A DNA stretch of 64,000 bases from Roseateles saccharophilus (GCF_004342485.1 NZ_SMBU01000002.1:248001-312000), one strand, 5' to 3'; shown: positions 1 through 12,605, counted from the first letter of the stretch. The notes: generated from the sequence alone by a model not told the origin. Translations and numbers: made by a program.

Positions 1-230
1 TTCAGCGTCAGCTTGCCGAGCGCGCCCAGGTTGTCGGCCACGCGCTGCGCTTCGGTCAGCGCCTCCGGGAACTGGCCCAGGATGCGGCCGGCCACGGAGA
101 TGTCGCTGGTGACGACATCGATGCCCGCCTGCGCCGCGAAGGCCTGGACGACCGGCAGCAGCGAGGCAGTGGCCAGGCGGGGTGCTTCATCGGTCAGGGT
201 GTAAACGATCTGGGTCTTTTCGGCGGTCAT
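1..230 (-). CDS. icd: NADP-dependent isocitrate dehydrogenase, monomeric type (5' part only)
   Basis: Only the first ~76 codons lie in the window; the gene runs off the left edge. The reverse-strand ATG at 230 opens a protein starting MTAEKTQIVYTLTDEAPRLA, followed by a segment with DISVAGRILGQFPE and LTEAQRVADNLGALG. These match my memory of the N-terminus of the ~740-residue monomeric isocitrate dehydrogenase, which oxidatively decarboxylates isocitrate to 2-oxoglutarate with NADP+ in the cytoplasm. It is unrelated in fold detail to the dimeric Icd. A purine-rich GGAAGA lies upstream of the start. The active-site region is outside the window, so the assignment rests on the N-terminal signature alone. 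Confidence 0.85.
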   Translation of the reverse strand, partial: MTAEKTQIVYTLTDEAPRLATASLLPVVQAFAAQAGIDVVTSDISVAGRILGQFPEALTEAQRVADNLGALGKLTL

Positions 231-347
231 GAGGTCTTCCGGTAAAGGGGCAATCCGTGCGGCTGGATGCACCAGGCGCCAGCGCGCAGGGCATGAACTC
301 TAGCAAGCCACTCCAGCATTTGGCTGACGCGGCGGGCAGAAAGCGCA

Positions 348-377
348 AAGCCCCGCGGCCAGTGGCTCGCGGGGCTT
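348..377 (-). terminator. Intrinsic terminator-like hairpin after the cold-shock gene
   Basis: AAGCCCCGCG and CGCGGGGCTT form a perfect 10-bp inverted repeat around a 10-nt loop, 17 bp past the stop of the leftward cold-shock gene. The leftward side is followed by only a weak T stretch, so termination may be partial. Confidence 0.6.
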
Positions 378-394
378 CTCGGTCAGGAGGGGGC

Positions 395-637
395 TCAGGA
401 GGCCAGCGGCTGTGGCTCCATGCCGCGCGCGGCTTCCACAGGCGTGATGTTCTGCGCCAATTGCCCCTTGGGGCCTTGCACTAGATCAAACTGCACCTGA
501 CTGCCCTGTTTCAGCGTCCGGAATCCTTCCATCTGGATCGCCGAGAAATGGGCGAAGACGTCATCGCCGCCGGCTTCCGGCTCGATGAATCCAAAGCCCT
601 TGGCATCGTTGAACCACTTGACTTTGCCCAGCGCCAT
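395..637 (-). CDS. Cold-shock domain protein (CspA family)
   Basis: A single OB-fold cold-shock domain of about 80 residues. The RNA-binding motif KGFGFI (RNP1) and DVFAHFSAI (RNP2) are both visible after the opening [11 protein letters not shown]. Such proteins bind single-stranded RNA/DNA and melt mRNA structure in the cytoplasm. Two adjacent ATG codons exist, at 640 and 637; the second gives the family-typical MALGKVKWF start and has a GGAG 8 nt upstream. The frame is open further upstream to 712, but that extension would overlap the probable promoter and has no family support. The C-terminal tail ([15 protein letters not shown]) is slightly longer than in minimal Csp proteins. Monocistronic, with its own hairpin downstream. 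Confidence 0.9.
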   Translation of the reverse strand: MALGKVKWFNDAKGFGFIEPEAGGDDVFAHFSAIQMEGFRTLKQGSQVQFDLVQGPKGQLAQNITPVEAARGMEPQPLAS

Positions 638-684
638 CATCTTGTCTCCGTTCTGTGTGGCTCCTCCCGAGGAGGCGGACGTGG

Positions 685-712
685 ATTCTGGTAGCGCAAT
701 AAAAAGCGTCAA
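685..712 (-). promoter_or_regulatory. Candidate sigma-70 promoter of the cold-shock gene
   Basis: On the reverse strand TTGACG (712-707) and CAGAAT (690-685) are separated by 16 bp. The resulting leader of about 35-40 nt carries a small CCTCC/GGAGG hairpin at 663-675, a plausible temperature-sensitive structure. Motif match only. Confidence 0.4.
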
Positions 713-830
713 TTCGGGACCTTCCCGGACGGGTTCACCCTAGACGGTGCCCCGGCTGCTTGCAATCCGGCCGGGTGTCGCCATCTGCCAGCGGTCGGCG
801 AGGGGATACCCCCGTCGATAGAATCGATCC

Positions 831-1207
831 ATGCCTGTGCTGTCCGTTTTTTCACCGCGAAACCAGTCGGCTCCGCCCCCGCCAGCACCGCCCCTGAAAC
901 CGGGCCGGGACGAAGGCGAGGGCGCGGTCGTCGTCGAGCGCCAGACCCAGAAGACCGAGCCGCCGCGGCTCTATCAGGTCCTGCTGCTGAACGACGATTT
1001 CACGCCGATGGAGTTCGTTGTCATGGTTCTGCAGGAATTTTTCCGGCATGACCTCGATACGGCGACGCAGATCATGCTCAAAATCCACCACGAGGGTCGC
1101 GGGGTCTGCGGTGTCTTCACCAAGGACGTCGCCGCGACCAAGGTGGAGCTGGTTTTGGCCGCCTCCCGGCGTGCCGGCCACCCCCTGCAGTGCATTATGG
1201 AGGCCGC

Positions 1208-1211
<4 letters not shown>
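831..1211 (+). CDS. clpS: ATP-dependent Clp protease adaptor ClpS
   Basis: 126 residues. The conserved ClpS core begins near residue 44 with [16 protein letters not shown] and continues through the helix holding VLQEFF and the [11 protein letters not shown] segment. ClpS binds the N-domain of ClpA and hands over N-end-rule substrates with bulky hydrophobic N-terminal residues; it also blocks SsrA-tagged substrate degradation. The N-terminal extension is Pro/Arg-rich and variable, as in the family. The stop overlaps the clpA start in ATGA (1208-1211), giving translational coupling and one operon. A TAGAAT element at 819-824 would place transcription start almost at the ATG. Confidence 0.96.
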
Positions 1212-3532
<2,321 letters not shown>

Positions 3533-3550
3533 CCACCGCCGCAAAACGGG

Positions 3551-3575
3551 AAGGGGCGCCTCGGCGTCCCTTTTT
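3551..3575 (+). terminator. Rho-independent terminator of clpSA
   Basis: GGGGCGCC-TC-GGCGTCCC hairpin followed by TTTTT, 19 bp after the clpA stop. It lies at the convergent junction with mtfA. Confidence 0.8.
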
Positions 3576-3580
3576 GCTTG

Positions 3581-4357
3581 TCAGCCCGCCGGGTCCTGCC
3601 TGAAGAAGCCGGCCAGCAGTTCGTACATCACCGGCTCCTCTACCCGCATCGCGGCTGGTGCGACGAAGAAGGCCTCCACGGCCACCGCGAAGAACTCTTC
3701 GACGGCTTCTGCACCATAGGGGTCGATCAATGTGTCCTCGCCGGCATCGATGCGCGCACAGAACTTCTCCCACTCGGCGTCGATGACGCCTATCCAGCGT
3801 TCTCGCTCAGCCGCGTCCAGCGGCGGCACGCCGTCGGCCAGGCCGTCGCGCATGTCGATCACATGCGCGAACTCGTGGATGACGACGTTGTAGACCGCGT
3901 CGGCTCCGAACTCCGCCGGGTCGTCACTGACGGCGATGGCCTGCCAGGCCAGCATCAGCGGTCCGCCTTCCATGGCCTCGCCGGCCAGCTCCTCGTCGTA
4001 TTCGTGGACGACACCATCCTCGTCCTCGAAGCGCCGCTGGGCGACGACCTCGCCCGCGTGCATGACGATGCCGACGAAGCCGTCATACCAGGCTAGGCCC
4101 AGCCGCAGCACCGGCAGGCAGGCCTGGGCCGCAACGGCCACGGCGACCTCGTCGGTCACCTCGAAGCCGGCGACGCCGTGGAATTCCTTGGTCGACAGGA
4201 AGAGGCTGCACAGGCGCCGCAGCTCGGCGAGGTCGTCCGTGCTGCGCTGGGCCAGGAAGGGGTAGCGCAGCAGCGTCAGCTGCCACAGCGGATCGGGGAT
4301 GGCGCGGCGCTCGACGGCGCGACGTTCGCGCCAGCTGCGCAGTGCTTTCAGGATCAC
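3581..4357 (-). CDS. mtfA: Zinc-dependent peptidase of the MtfA (DgsA anti-repressor) family
   Basis: 258 residues, close to the ~265 of E. coli MtfA. The zinc motif HEFAH lies near residue 160 in VIHEFAHVIDMRDG, and a later Glu-rich helix (AVEEFFAVAVEAFF) supplies the usual third-ligand region. MtfA is a cytosolic gluzincin-like peptidase that in enterobacteria binds the Mlc repressor; whether Mlc exists here is unknown. I chose the GTG at 4357 because it overlaps the lpxH stop (GTGA) and directly precedes the family-like N-terminus [13 protein letters not shown]; the frame is open further upstream but only antisense to lpxH-coding phase. Last gene of a five-gene leftward operon. Confidence 0.88.
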   Translation of the reverse strand: MILKALRSWRERRAVERRAIPDPLWQLTLLRYPFLAQRSTDDLAELRRLCSLFLSTKEFHGVAGFEVTDEVAVAVAAQACLPVLRLGLAWYDGFVGIVMHAGEVVAQRRFEDEDGVVHEYDEELAGEAMEGGPLMLAWQAIAVSDDPAEFGADAVYNVVIHEFAHVIDMRDGLADGVPPLDAAERERWIGVIDAEWEKFCARIDAGEDTLIDPYGAEAVEEFFAVAVEAFFVAPAAMRVEEPVMYELLAGFFRQDPAG

Positions 4358-5100
4358 AGCGGGATGCGTTGCAGGCCGGCGGGGGACAGGCGGATCACGT
4401 CGCCACGCGTCGGCATGCCATCGAAGTCCCAGTCGGACAGCACGACGCGCTTCCGGCCGTTGCCGAGGTCGTGCTCGGCCGGCCGGTGCGTATGGCCGTG
4501 GATCATGGTCTTCGCGCCGGCTTCGTCCAGCAATGCCCGGCACACGTCGGCATCGAGGTCGCTGGCCATCAGCTGCGCCGCCTGGGCTGCCCGGCTGCCC
4601 TCGCGCATCTGGCGGCCAAGTGCCTGGCGGGCCTCCAGCGGCTGTGCCAGCAACTCGGCCTGCCAGTGCGGCGAGCGCACCTGGTTGCGGAACAGCTGAT
4701 AGGCCGTATCGGCCAGGCATTGCGCGTCGCCGTGCACGAGCAGCCATTGCTGGCCGAAGGCGGCGAGCACCGTGGGGTCGGGCAGGGCGGTCATGCCGCA
4801 GGCGGCGAGCATGTCGGTGCCCAGCAGGAAGTCGCGGTTGCCATGCATGAAGAACAGGTCCAGCCGCTGGCTGGCGCTCTTCAGCATTACGGCGCAGCCT
4901 GCCTCGAAGGGCAGGTGGCGCGAGTCGTCGCCGACCCAGACCTCGAAGATGTCGCCGAGCAGCAGCACGGCCTGGGCGGGCGTCTCGGCGAGGTGCCGTT
5001 CGAGCCGGGCGAAGGTGCCCGGCGTGTCAGGCCCCAGGTGCAGGTCGGACAGCAGGTCGATCTGCTGCCACTGCTTCGGGGCCGTCAGCGTGTGGATCAA
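4354..5100 (-). CDS. lpxH: UDP-2,3-diacylglucosamine diphosphatase
   Basis: 248 residues of the calcineurin-like metallophosphoesterase fold. Metal-binding blocks in order: [31 protein letters not shown] and IHGHTHRPA. LpxH hydrolyses UDP-2,3-diacylglucosamine to lipid X plus UMP in lipid A synthesis at the inner face of the inner membrane. The start appears to be TTG at 5100, overlapping the ppiB stop as TTGA; no ATG or GTG lies between it and the first metal motif in a sensible position. Translation is therefore likely coupled to ppiB. Confidence 0.93.
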   Translation of the reverse strand: MIHTLTAPKQWQQIDLLSDLHLGPDTPGTFARLERHLAETPAQAVLLLGDIFEVWVGDDSRHLPFEAGCAVMLKSASQRLDLFFMHGNRDFLLGTDMLAACGMTALPDPTVLAAFGQQWLLVHGDAQCLADTAYQLFRNQVRSPHWQAELLAQPLEARQALGRQMREGSRAAQAAQLMASDLDADVCRALLDEAGAKTMIHGHTHRPAEHDLGNGRKRVVLSDWDFDGMPTRGDVIRLSPAGLQRIPL

Positions 5101-5594
5101 ACCTCGACGGCCTTCTCGATGACGACATCCTCGACCGGCACGTCGCCATGGCCGCCGCGACCGGCGGTCCTGCTCTTCTCGATCTTGTCGACCACGTCCT
5201 GGCCTTCGATGACCTTGCCGAACACGGCATAGCCCCAGCCCGACGGCGATTCGGACTTGAAGTCCAGGAAGCCGTTGTTCGTCGTGTTGATGAAGAACTG
5301 CGCCGTGGCCGAATGCGGCGCGTTGGTACGCGCCATCGCCAGCGTGTAGTGGGCGTTCTTCAGGCCGTTGTTGGCCTCGTTCTGGATCGGCGCCTCGGTG
5401 GACTTCTGCTTCATGCCGGGCTCGAAGCCGCCGCCCTGGATCATGAAGCCCTTGATGACGCGGTGGAAGACCGTGCCGTCATAGTGGCCGCTGCGGACGT
5501 ATTGCAGGAAGTTGGCGACCGACAGCGGCGCCTTCTCGGCGTCCAGTTCGATGAGGATGTCGCCGTGGTTGGTGGAGAGTTTGACTTGGCTCAT
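5097..5594 (-). CDS. ppiB: Peptidyl-prolyl cis-trans isomerase B, cytoplasmic cyclophilin
   Basis: 165 residues, no signal peptide. Cyclophilin signature with catalytic Arg in [13 protein letters not shown] (about residues 44-56) and the [10 protein letters not shown] segment. Catalyses cis-trans isomerization of X-Pro bonds in the cytoplasm. Starts in an ATGA overlap with ppiA and ends overlapping lpxH. Its neighbour ppiA is a clear paralogue, so the two arose by tandem duplication with one copy exported. Confidence 0.95.
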   Translation of the reverse strand: MSQVKLSTNHGDILIELDAEKAPLSVANFLQYVRSGHYDGTVFHRVIKGFMIQGGGFEPGMKQKSTEAPIQNEANNGLKNAHYTLAMARTNAPHSATAQFFINTTNNGFLDFKSESPSGWGYAVFGKVIEGQDVVDKIEKSRTAGRGGHGDVPVEDVVIEKAVEV

Positions 5595-6151
5595 TTTTTG
5601 ACGGGCTCGACGAGAGCCTTGTTGATGAAGATGGGCTTGACCGGCAGGTTCTCGTGCATGCCGGCCGCTTTGGTTTCCACGGCGCGGATCCTGTCGACGA
5701 CGTCCATGCCGTCGACGACCTGGCCGAAGACGGCGTAGCCGCTCTTGGGGGTGTCGGGTTCGCCGTCGAGGAAGAGGTTGTCGACGACGTTGATGAAGAA
5801 CTGCGACGTCGCCGAGTTCGGGTCGCCCGTGCGGGCCATCGCCACGCTGCCGCGCAGGTTGGACAGGCCATTGTGCGATTCCAGCGGAATCGGCGCCTTG
5901 GTCGGGCGCTGGTTCAGCCTGGCGTCGTAGCCGCCGGTCTGCACCATGAAGTTGGCAATGACGCGGTGAAAGACCACGCCGTTGTAGTGGCCGGACTTCA
6001 CGTATTGCAGGAAGTTGGCCACCGTCCGAGGGGCCTTCTCGGCATCCAGCTCGATGCGGATGTCGCCCTCGCTCGTCTGCAGCTTGACGGTCTGGGCCGA
6101 TGTGGCGGCGGCGGCCAGCAGGGCGGCCAGGAACAATGCGGTCTTGGTCAT
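5591..6151 (-). CDS. ppiA: Peptidyl-prolyl cis-trans isomerase A, exported cyclophilin
   Basis: 186 residues. A Sec signal peptide ([20 protein letters not shown]) precedes a cyclophilin domain with [14 protein letters not shown] and [10 protein letters not shown]. The catalytic Arg of FHR is present. Likely a periplasmic proline isomerase assisting folding of exported proteins. It begins 7 bp after the TPR gene stop and overlaps ppiB by ATGA. Confidence 0.93.
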   Translation of the reverse strand: MTKTALFLAALLAAAATSAQTVKLQTSEGDIRIELDAEKAPRTVANFLQYVKSGHYNGVVFHRVIANFMVQTGGYDARLNQRPTKAPIPLESHNGLSNLRGSVAMARTGDPNSATSQFFINVVDNLFLDGEPDTPKSGYAVFGQVVDGMDVVDRIRAVETKAAGMHENLPVKPIFINKALVEPVKK

Positions 6152-6158
6152 GCGGGGC

Positions 6159-6677
6159 TCAGCGGGTCTTGGCGGCGTCGCCGGTCAGCGCCAGCGTGCG
6201 GCTGATCTTGTTGGCCAGCGCCTCGCTGGGCGCCAGCGAGGCCTTCTGGGCGCGCTGGTAGGCGCGCAGCGCCAGACGCACCAGCACATCGCCCATGTTC
6301 TCCTGGGCCTGGGCGTGTTCGGGCTGCAGGCGCAGGGCCTGCTCCAGCGCGGCCTTGGCCTCGTCGAGTTGGCCGGCGGCGGCGTACAGCACGGCGAGGT
6401 TGTTGTAGGGGTCGGCCAGGTCGGGGAAGTCCTGGGTCAGGCCCGTGAATATGCGCACGGCCTGGGCGCGTTCGCCGAGCTCCATATGCATCACGCCGAG
6501 GGCGAAGCGCAGTTGCAGGTCGTCGGGCGTGCGCTTGAGCGCCTGCTCGATCTGGTCCACGGCCTGGGTTTTCTGGCCGGACAGCCACAGGCGCTGGGCG
6601 GTGGCCAGATCGTCGGCGCGGACCGGCCCGGCGGCTAGTGCGGCCAGCAGCATGAGGAGGGGGAGGGGCAGTCGCAT
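6159..6677 (-). CDS. Exported tetratricopeptide-repeat protein
   Basis: 172 residues with an N-terminal signal peptide ending near PVRA-DD. About three TPR units follow: residues ~25-58 (AQRLWLSGQKTQAVDQIEQA), ~60-92 and ~94-128 (PYNNLAVLYAAAGQLDEAKA), with the canonical small/large residue pattern. TPRs are protein-binding scaffolds; the partner here is unknown. It heads the operon with ppiA, ppiB, lpxH and mtfA, which suggests a role in envelope protein or lipopolysaccharide quality control, but that is inference. No other domain is visible. Confidence 0.85.
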   Translation of the reverse strand: MRLPLPLLMLLAALAAGPVRADDLATAQRLWLSGQKTQAVDQIEQALKRTPDDLQLRFALGVMHMELGERAQAVRIFTGLTQDFPDLADPYNNLAVLYAAAGQLDEAKAALEQALRLQPEHAQAQENMGDVLVRLALRAYQRAQKASLAPSEALANKISRTLALTGDAAKTR

Positions 6678-6735
6678 GAGGGTTGTAGCGGGGGGGCGGC
6701 GTCAGGGTCGGCCGCTATACTGATTTCATTCTATG

Positions 6736-6766
6736 AGCCCCGCCTGGGCTGACCCGGTGCGGGGCT
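6736..6766 (+). promoter_or_regulatory. GC-rich hairpin in the cysS leader
   Basis: AGCCCCGC and GCGGGGCT form a perfect 8-bp stem around a 15-nt loop, between a TATACT element (6716-6721) and the cysS start. Downstream bases are CTTCTTG rather than a true T-run, so it could be a weak attenuator or only a structured leader. Confidence 0.35.
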
Positions 6767-6809
6767 TCTTGTTGGTGGTCGCCTGCCAACGGTGCGCCTC
6801 TCTTTTCCC

Positions 6810-8180
6810 ATGCCCCTGCGCGTTTACAACTCCCTCAGCCGCAATCTCGAAGACTTCCAACCGCTCGTGCCGGGCCAGGTGCGCATGTACGTCTGCGGCA
6901 TCACGGTCTACGACCTCTGCCACATGGGGCATCTGCGCATGAACATGGCGTTCGACGTCATCTACCGCTGGCTGCGTGCCAGCGGCTTTGGCGTCACCTA
7001 TGTGCGCAACATCACCGACATCGACGACAAGATCATCAAGCGCGCCGTCGAGCGTGGCATCACGATCCGCCAGCTGACGCAGGAGATGAGCGCCGCGATG
7101 CATGAGGACTTCGCCGCGGTGGGCCTGCTGCGCCCCGACCACGAGCCGCGCGCGACCGAGTACGTGCCGCAGATGCTGTCGCTGATCGAGCGCCTGGAAG
7201 CGCGTGGCCTGGCCTATCGCGCCGAGGGCGGTGACGTGAACTACGCCGTGCGCAAGTTCGAAGGCTACGGCAAGCTCAGCGGCAAGAGCCTGGACGACCT
7301 GCGCGCCGGCGAGCGCGTGGCCGTGGACGACGGCAAGCTGGACCCGCTGGACTTCGTGCTCTGGAAGGCCGCCAAGGCCGAGGAGCCGGCCGACGCCAAA
7401 TGGGCCGCGCCCTTCGGCGAGGGCCGCCCGGGCTGGCACATCGAATGCTCGGCGATGAGCTGCGCGCTGCTGGGCGAGAGCTTCGACATCCACGGTGGCG
7501 GCGCGGACCTGCAGTTCCCCCACCACGAGAACGAGATCGCGCAGAGTCAGGGCGCCGGCTACCCGTTCGCGCGCTACTGGCTGCACAACGGCTTCCTGAA
7601 CGTCGACGGCGAGAAGATGTCCAAGAGCCTGGGCAATTTCTTCACCATCCGCGACGTGCTGCAGAAGTTCGACGGCGAGACGCTGCGCTTCTTCATGCTG
7701 CGCACGCACTACCGCCGCCCGTTCAACTTCAGCGACTCGCACCTGGAAGACGCCCGCACGGCGCTGACCCGCCTCTACACGGCGCTGGACGCCGTGCCGC
7801 CGGCCGATGTCGCCATCGACTGGAGCGAGCCCAGTGCCGCAGCCTTCAAGGCAGCGATGGACGAGGACTTCGGCACGCCCGGCGCCATCGCCGTGCTGTT
7901 TGACCTCGTCAACGAGGTCAACCGCGACCGCTCGCCGCAGCGTGCCGGCCTGCTGAAGGCCCTGGCCGGCGTGCTCGGCATCCTGCAGCAGGAGCCACGC
8001 GCCTATCTGCAGGGGGGCTCGGGCGACGATGCGGCTTGGATCGAGGAGCGCATCGCGGCCCGTGCGGCGGCCAAGGCCGCCAAGGATTTCGCCGGTGCCG
8101 ATGCGATCCGTGCCGAGCTGTCGGCCAAGGGCATCACGCTGAAGGACGGCTCGGGCGGCACGACCTGGGTGAAGAGCTGA
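6810..8180 (+). CDS. cysS: Cysteinyl-tRNA synthetase
   Basis: 456 residues, class I aminoacyl-tRNA synthetase. HIGH-type motif is HMGH near residue 38 within [17 protein letters not shown] is exact at about residue 268 ([11 protein letters not shown]). Zinc-site cysteines are visible in [10 protein letters not shown] and HIECSAMSC, with a downstream HHENE. Charges tRNA-Cys in the cytoplasm. The ATG at 6810 gives the usual MPLRVYNSL start; an upstream GTG at 6792 is less likely. It is divergent from the TPR operon and overlaps the following glycosylase gene (TGATG at 8178-8182). Confidence 0.97.
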   Translation: MPLRVYNSLSRNLEDFQPLVPGQVRMYVCGITVYDLCHMGHLRMNMAFDVIYRWLRASGFGVTYVRNITDIDDKIIKRAVERGITIRQLTQEMSAAMHEDFAAVGLLRPDHEPRATEYVPQMLSLIERLEARGLAYRAEGGDVNYAVRKFEGYGKLSGKSLDDLRAGERVAVDDGKLDPLDFVLWKAAKAEEPADAKWAAPFGEGRPGWHIECSAMSCALLGESFDIHGGGADLQFPHHENEIAQSQGAGYPFARYWLHNGFLNVDGEKMSKSLGNFFTIRDVLQKFDGETLRFFMLRTHYRRPFNFSDSHLEDARTALTRLYTALDAVPPADVAIDWSEPSAAAFKAAMDEDFGTPGAIAVLFDLVNEVNRDRSPQRAGLLKALAGVLGILQQEPRAYLQGGSGDDAAWIEERIAARAAAKAAKDFAGADAIRAELSAKGITLKDGSGGTTWVKS

Positions 8181-8835
8181 TGGCGTCCAAGAGCCCCGTC
8201 GTGGCCACGCCTGAAGTGGTTGTGCCTCCTTATTGGGACGAGGCCTGCAAGCACCTCGCCAAGCGCGACCGGGTGATGAAGAAACTCATCCCCCAGTTCG
8301 GCGAGGCGCGCCTGCAAAGCCGCGGCGATGCCTTCGCGACGCTGGCGCGCTCCATCGTCGGCCAGCAGATCTCGGTCAAGGCCGCACAGTCGGTCTGGAA
8401 CCGCTGGATCGCGCTGTGCCCGAAGTTCCAGCCCGCCGGTGTGATGGCCCTGGGCGTCGAGGAGCAGCGTGCCGCCGGCCTGTCCGCGCGCAAGGTCGAA
8501 TACCTGCGCGACCTGGCCGAGCATTTCGATTCCGGCCAGGTGCATGTGCGTCAGTGGGCGCAGATGGACGACGAGGCCATCATTGAGGAACTGGTCGCCA
8601 TCCGCGGCATCGGCCGCTGGACGGCCGAGATGTTCCTGATCTTCCACCTGATGCGCCCCAATGTGATGCCGCTGGACGACGTCGGCCTGCTCAAGGGCAT
8701 CAGCCAGAACTACTTCTCCGGCGAGCCGGTCTCCCGCGCCGAGGCGCGCGAGGTCGGCGACGCCTGGGCTCCCTATCGATCCGTGGCCGTTTGGTACATT
8801 TGGCGCAGCCTCGATCCGCTACCCGTGGACTACTG

Positions 8836-8836
<1 letters not shown>
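8180..8836 (+). CDS. DNA-3-methyladenine glycosylase II (AlkA-like, HhH-GPD family)
   Basis: 218 residues. The HhH-GPD core includes [14 protein letters not shown], the helix-hairpin-helix [14 protein letters not shown], and PLDDVGL, where an Asp is the expected catalytic residue of AlkA-type enzymes. Excises alkylated purines to start base-excision repair. It lacks the N-terminal beta domain of E. coli AlkA, as in the shorter family members. The start overlaps the cysS stop by one base, and its own stop overlaps the accA start (TGATG), so translation is coupled on both sides. Confidence 0.9.
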
Positions 8837-9807
<971 letters not shown>

Positions 9808-11142
9808 TTGCGTAGCAGTCGCCTTCAGCGGCGGCCTCGATTCCACGGCGCTGCTGCATGCCACCGTCCGCGCGGCGGCAGGCGGGCAGCGTGTCATCGC
9901 CCTCCATGTCCATCACGGCCTGCAGTCGCAGGCCGACGACTGGGCCCTGCACTGCGAGCGCGTGGCGCGCGAGCTGGGTGCGGGCTTTGCCTGCGCGCGG
10001 CTGGACGGAGTCCCGGCGCGCGGCGACAGCGTCGAGGCCTGGGCGCGCGAGGGGCGGCATCTCGCGTTGCGCGACATGGCCGTCGCAGCCGGCGCCGACC
10101 TGCTGCTGTTGGCACACCACCGCCGGGACCAGGCGGAGACCTTCCTGCTGCAGGCCCTGCGCGGCGCCGGTGTGGCCGGCCTGGCCGGCATGCCGCGCAT
10201 GCAGTGGCGCGACGGTGTCTGCTGGGCGCGGCCCTGGCTGGATCGGCCCCGCGACCTGATCCGGGCCTATGCCGAACACCAGGGCCTGGGCTGGATCGAG
10301 GACCCGAGCAACGCCGACGCCCGCTACGCCCGCAACCGGCTGCGCCAGACGCTGTGGCCGGCCTTCCCGGCGGCCGAGTCCGGTCTCGCCCAGGCTGCGC
10401 GCTGGGCCCAGCAGGCTGTGGCGCTGGCGACGGAGGTCGCTGCCGAGGATCTGGCCCGCCTGGTCACGCGCGAGCGCCTGGACCTGGCCGCACTGGGCCG
10501 GCTGTCCCCCGCGCGGGCCAGCAATGCGCTGCGGGCCTGGCTGTCCGGGCACACGGCTGCGCCGGCCAGCCTGGTGGAGCGTCTGTTGTCCGAATGGCGA
10601 CGGGGCGCGACGCTGTCCTGGCCCGCGCCCGGCGGCGCGCTGCATGCCTACCGTGACGGCCTGTTCTGGGAGGCGGCGGGCGGCGGGTCACCGGCACCGT
10701 CGGTGCTCGACCTCAGCCGCCCGGGGCGTTATGACCAGCCCGGCTGGCGGGGCGCCTGGATCGTCGAGGCCGCGTCGCCTGGCATCGCGGTGCGGCGCCT
10801 GCAGCGGCTGACTCAGCGTGCCCGCGCTGGCGGCGAGCAATTCCAGCGCGCACCGGCCGCGGTGCCGCGCAGCCTGAAGAAGGCCTGCCAGGAGGCCGGT
10901 CTGCCGCCATGGCGGCGCGGCGGGCCGCTGCTGTTCGACGACGAAGCCGGGCTGCTTGCCGTCGCCGGCCTGGGCATGGATGCCCGTGCCTTCGCCGAAA
11001 AAGATGAGCCCCAGCTTGCCCTGCGTTGGCAGGAGGATTCAGCCTTGTTGCAGAGCGAAGGCGAAGGCGGGGTTGCCGCATAAAATCGGGGGTTTGCGAG
11101 CATGCCGTCCCGGCAGCTCCTTCTTCTGCCTTCGCGAAACAC

Positions 11143-12417
11143 ATGGCTCTGATCGTCCACAAGTACGGCGGCACCTCGATGGGGTCCACCGATCGCATCC
11201 GCAACGTGGCCAAGCGCGTCGCCAAATGGGTGCGCGCCGGCCACCAGATGGTGGTCGTGCCCTCGGCGATGAGCGGCGAAACCAACCGCCTGCTGGGCTT
11301 GGCCAAGGAGCTGACGCCGGCCAGCACCACGCCCGAGGTCATGCGTGAACTCGACATGATCGCCGCGACCGGCGAGCAGGTCTCGGTGGGCCTGCTGGCC
11401 ATCGCGCTGCAGGCCGAGGGCGTGCCCTCGGTCAGCTACACGGGCTGGCAGGTGCCGGTGCGCACCGACTCGTCCTACACCAAGGCCCGCATCGAAAGCA
11501 TCGACGACGTGCGCGTGCGCGAGGACCTGGCCGCCGGCAAGGTCGTCGTCATCGCCGGCTTCCAGGGCATCGACGAAGAGCAGAACATCACGACGCTGGG
11601 CCGTGGCGGCTCCGACACCTCGGCCGTGGCCATCGCCGCCGCGATGAAGGCCGACGAGTGCCTGATCTACACCGATGTGGACGGCGTCTACACGACCGAC
11701 CCGCGCATCGTGCCCGAGGCGCGCCGCCTGCACACCATCAGCTTCGAAGAGATGCTGGAGATGGCCTCGCTGGGCTCCAAGATCCTGCAGATCCGCTCGG
11801 TGGAGTTCGCCGGCAAGTACCGCGTGCCGCTGCGCGTGCTGTCCAGCTTCACGCCCTGGGACATCGACATCAACGAGGAAGCCAAGTCCGGCACCCTGAT
11901 CAGTTTTGAAGAGGACGAAAAAATGGAACAAGCCGTCGTGTCGGGCATTGCCTTCAACCGTGACGAGGCCAAGGTGACGCTGCTGGGCGTGCCCGACAAG
12001 CCCGGTATCGCCTTCCAGATCCTCGGTCCCGTGGCCGAGGCCAACATCGACATCGACGTCATCATCCAGAACGTCTCCCACGACGGCAAGACCGACTTCT
12101 CCTTCACCGTGCACCGCAACGACTACGCGCGCACGATGGACCTGCTGCAGAACAACGTCGGCCCGGCCACCAATGCCGCCAAGGTCGTCGGCGACCCCAA
12201 GATCTGCAAGGTCTCCATCGTCGGCATCGGCATGCGCTCGCATGTCGGCGTGGCCAGCAAGATGTTCCGCGCGCTGAGCGAGGAGGGCATCAACATCCAG
12301 ATGATCTCGACGAGCGAGATCAAGACCAGCGTCGTCATCGACGAGAAGTACATGGAACTGGCCGTGCGCGCGCTGCACAAGGCCTTCGATCTGGACCAGG
12401 AAGTTTCGGCGGCCTGA
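11143..12417 (+). CDS. lysC: Aspartate kinase
   Basis: 424 residues. N-terminal kinase domain begins MALIVHKYGGTSMGS and includes GRGGSDTSAVAIAAA and YTDVDGVYTTDPRI. Two tandem ACT domains follow (about residues 265-340 and 345-420) with VTLLGVPDKPGIAFQIL and VSIVGIGMRSHVGVASKMF, indicating feedback control by lysine and/or threonine. Catalyses the first step from aspartate to lysine, threonine and methionine. The ATG at 11143 gives the standard N-terminus. An alternative internal start for a regulatory beta subunit (MEQAVVSG near 11924) is present, as known in some organisms. No homoserine dehydrogenase fusion. Confidence 0.95.
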   Translation: MALIVHKYGGTSMGSTDRIRNVAKRVAKWVRAGHQMVVVPSAMSGETNRLLGLAKELTPASTTPEVMRELDMIAATGEQVSVGLLAIALQAEGVPSVSYTGWQVPVRTDSSYTKARIESIDDVRVREDLAAGKVVVIAGFQGIDEEQNITTLGRGGSDTSAVAIAAAMKADECLIYTDVDGVYTTDPRIVPEARRLHTISFEEMLEMASLGSKILQIRSVEFAGKYRVPLRVLSSFTPWDIDINEEAKSGTLISFEEDEKMEQAVVSGIAFNRDEAKVTLLGVPDKPGIAFQILGPVAEANIDIDVIIQNVSHDGKTDFSFTVHRNDYARTMDLLQNNVGPATNAAKVVGDPKICKVSIVGIGMRSHVGVASKMFRALSEEGINIQMISTSEIKTSVVIDEKYMELAVRALHKAFDLDQEVSAA

Positions 12418-12431
12418 GTTTTCGGAAGAGA

Positions 12432-12459
12432 CCGCGCATTCCTGGTATAGAATGCGCGG
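12432..12459 (+). promoter_or_regulatory. 10-bp inverted repeat enclosing the tRNA-Ser -10 element
   Basis: CCGCGCATTC and GAATGCGCGG are perfect inverted repeats around an 8-nt loop that contains the TATA of a TATAGAAT-like -10 box (12446-12453). It lies 8 bp before the tRNA and 15 bp after the lysC stop, so it may serve as lysC terminator, tRNA promoter, or both. Confidence 0.45.
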
Positions 12460-12466
12460 CTGTGCT

Positions 12467-12559
12467 GGAGTCGTGACCGAGTGGCCGAAGGTGCTCCCCT
12501 GCTAAGGGAGTATGTGGGCAAAACCTGCATCGAGGGTTCGAATCCCTCCGACTCCGCCA
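12467..12559 (+). tRNA. tRNA-Ser (anticodon GCU)
   Basis: 93 nt including an encoded CCA. Acceptor arms GGAGTCG and CGACTCC pair; the anticodon stem CTCCC/GGGAG encloses CTGCTAA with anticodon GCT; a long class II variable arm and the T-loop GGTTCGAATCC follow. Decodes AGC/AGU. Its 3' end directly precedes an integrase gene and is the probable attachment site of that element. Confidence 0.97.
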
Positions 12560-12605
12560 AAGATCAGTTCCGGGACGTCTTCTGAAGTCCCGCAAAGAAC
12601 GCGAA

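Noticed and set aside
395-712. Longer 105-residue form of the cold-shock protein
   Set aside because: The extra 25 residues have no family counterpart, cover the likely promoter, and the inner ATG has a good ribosome site.
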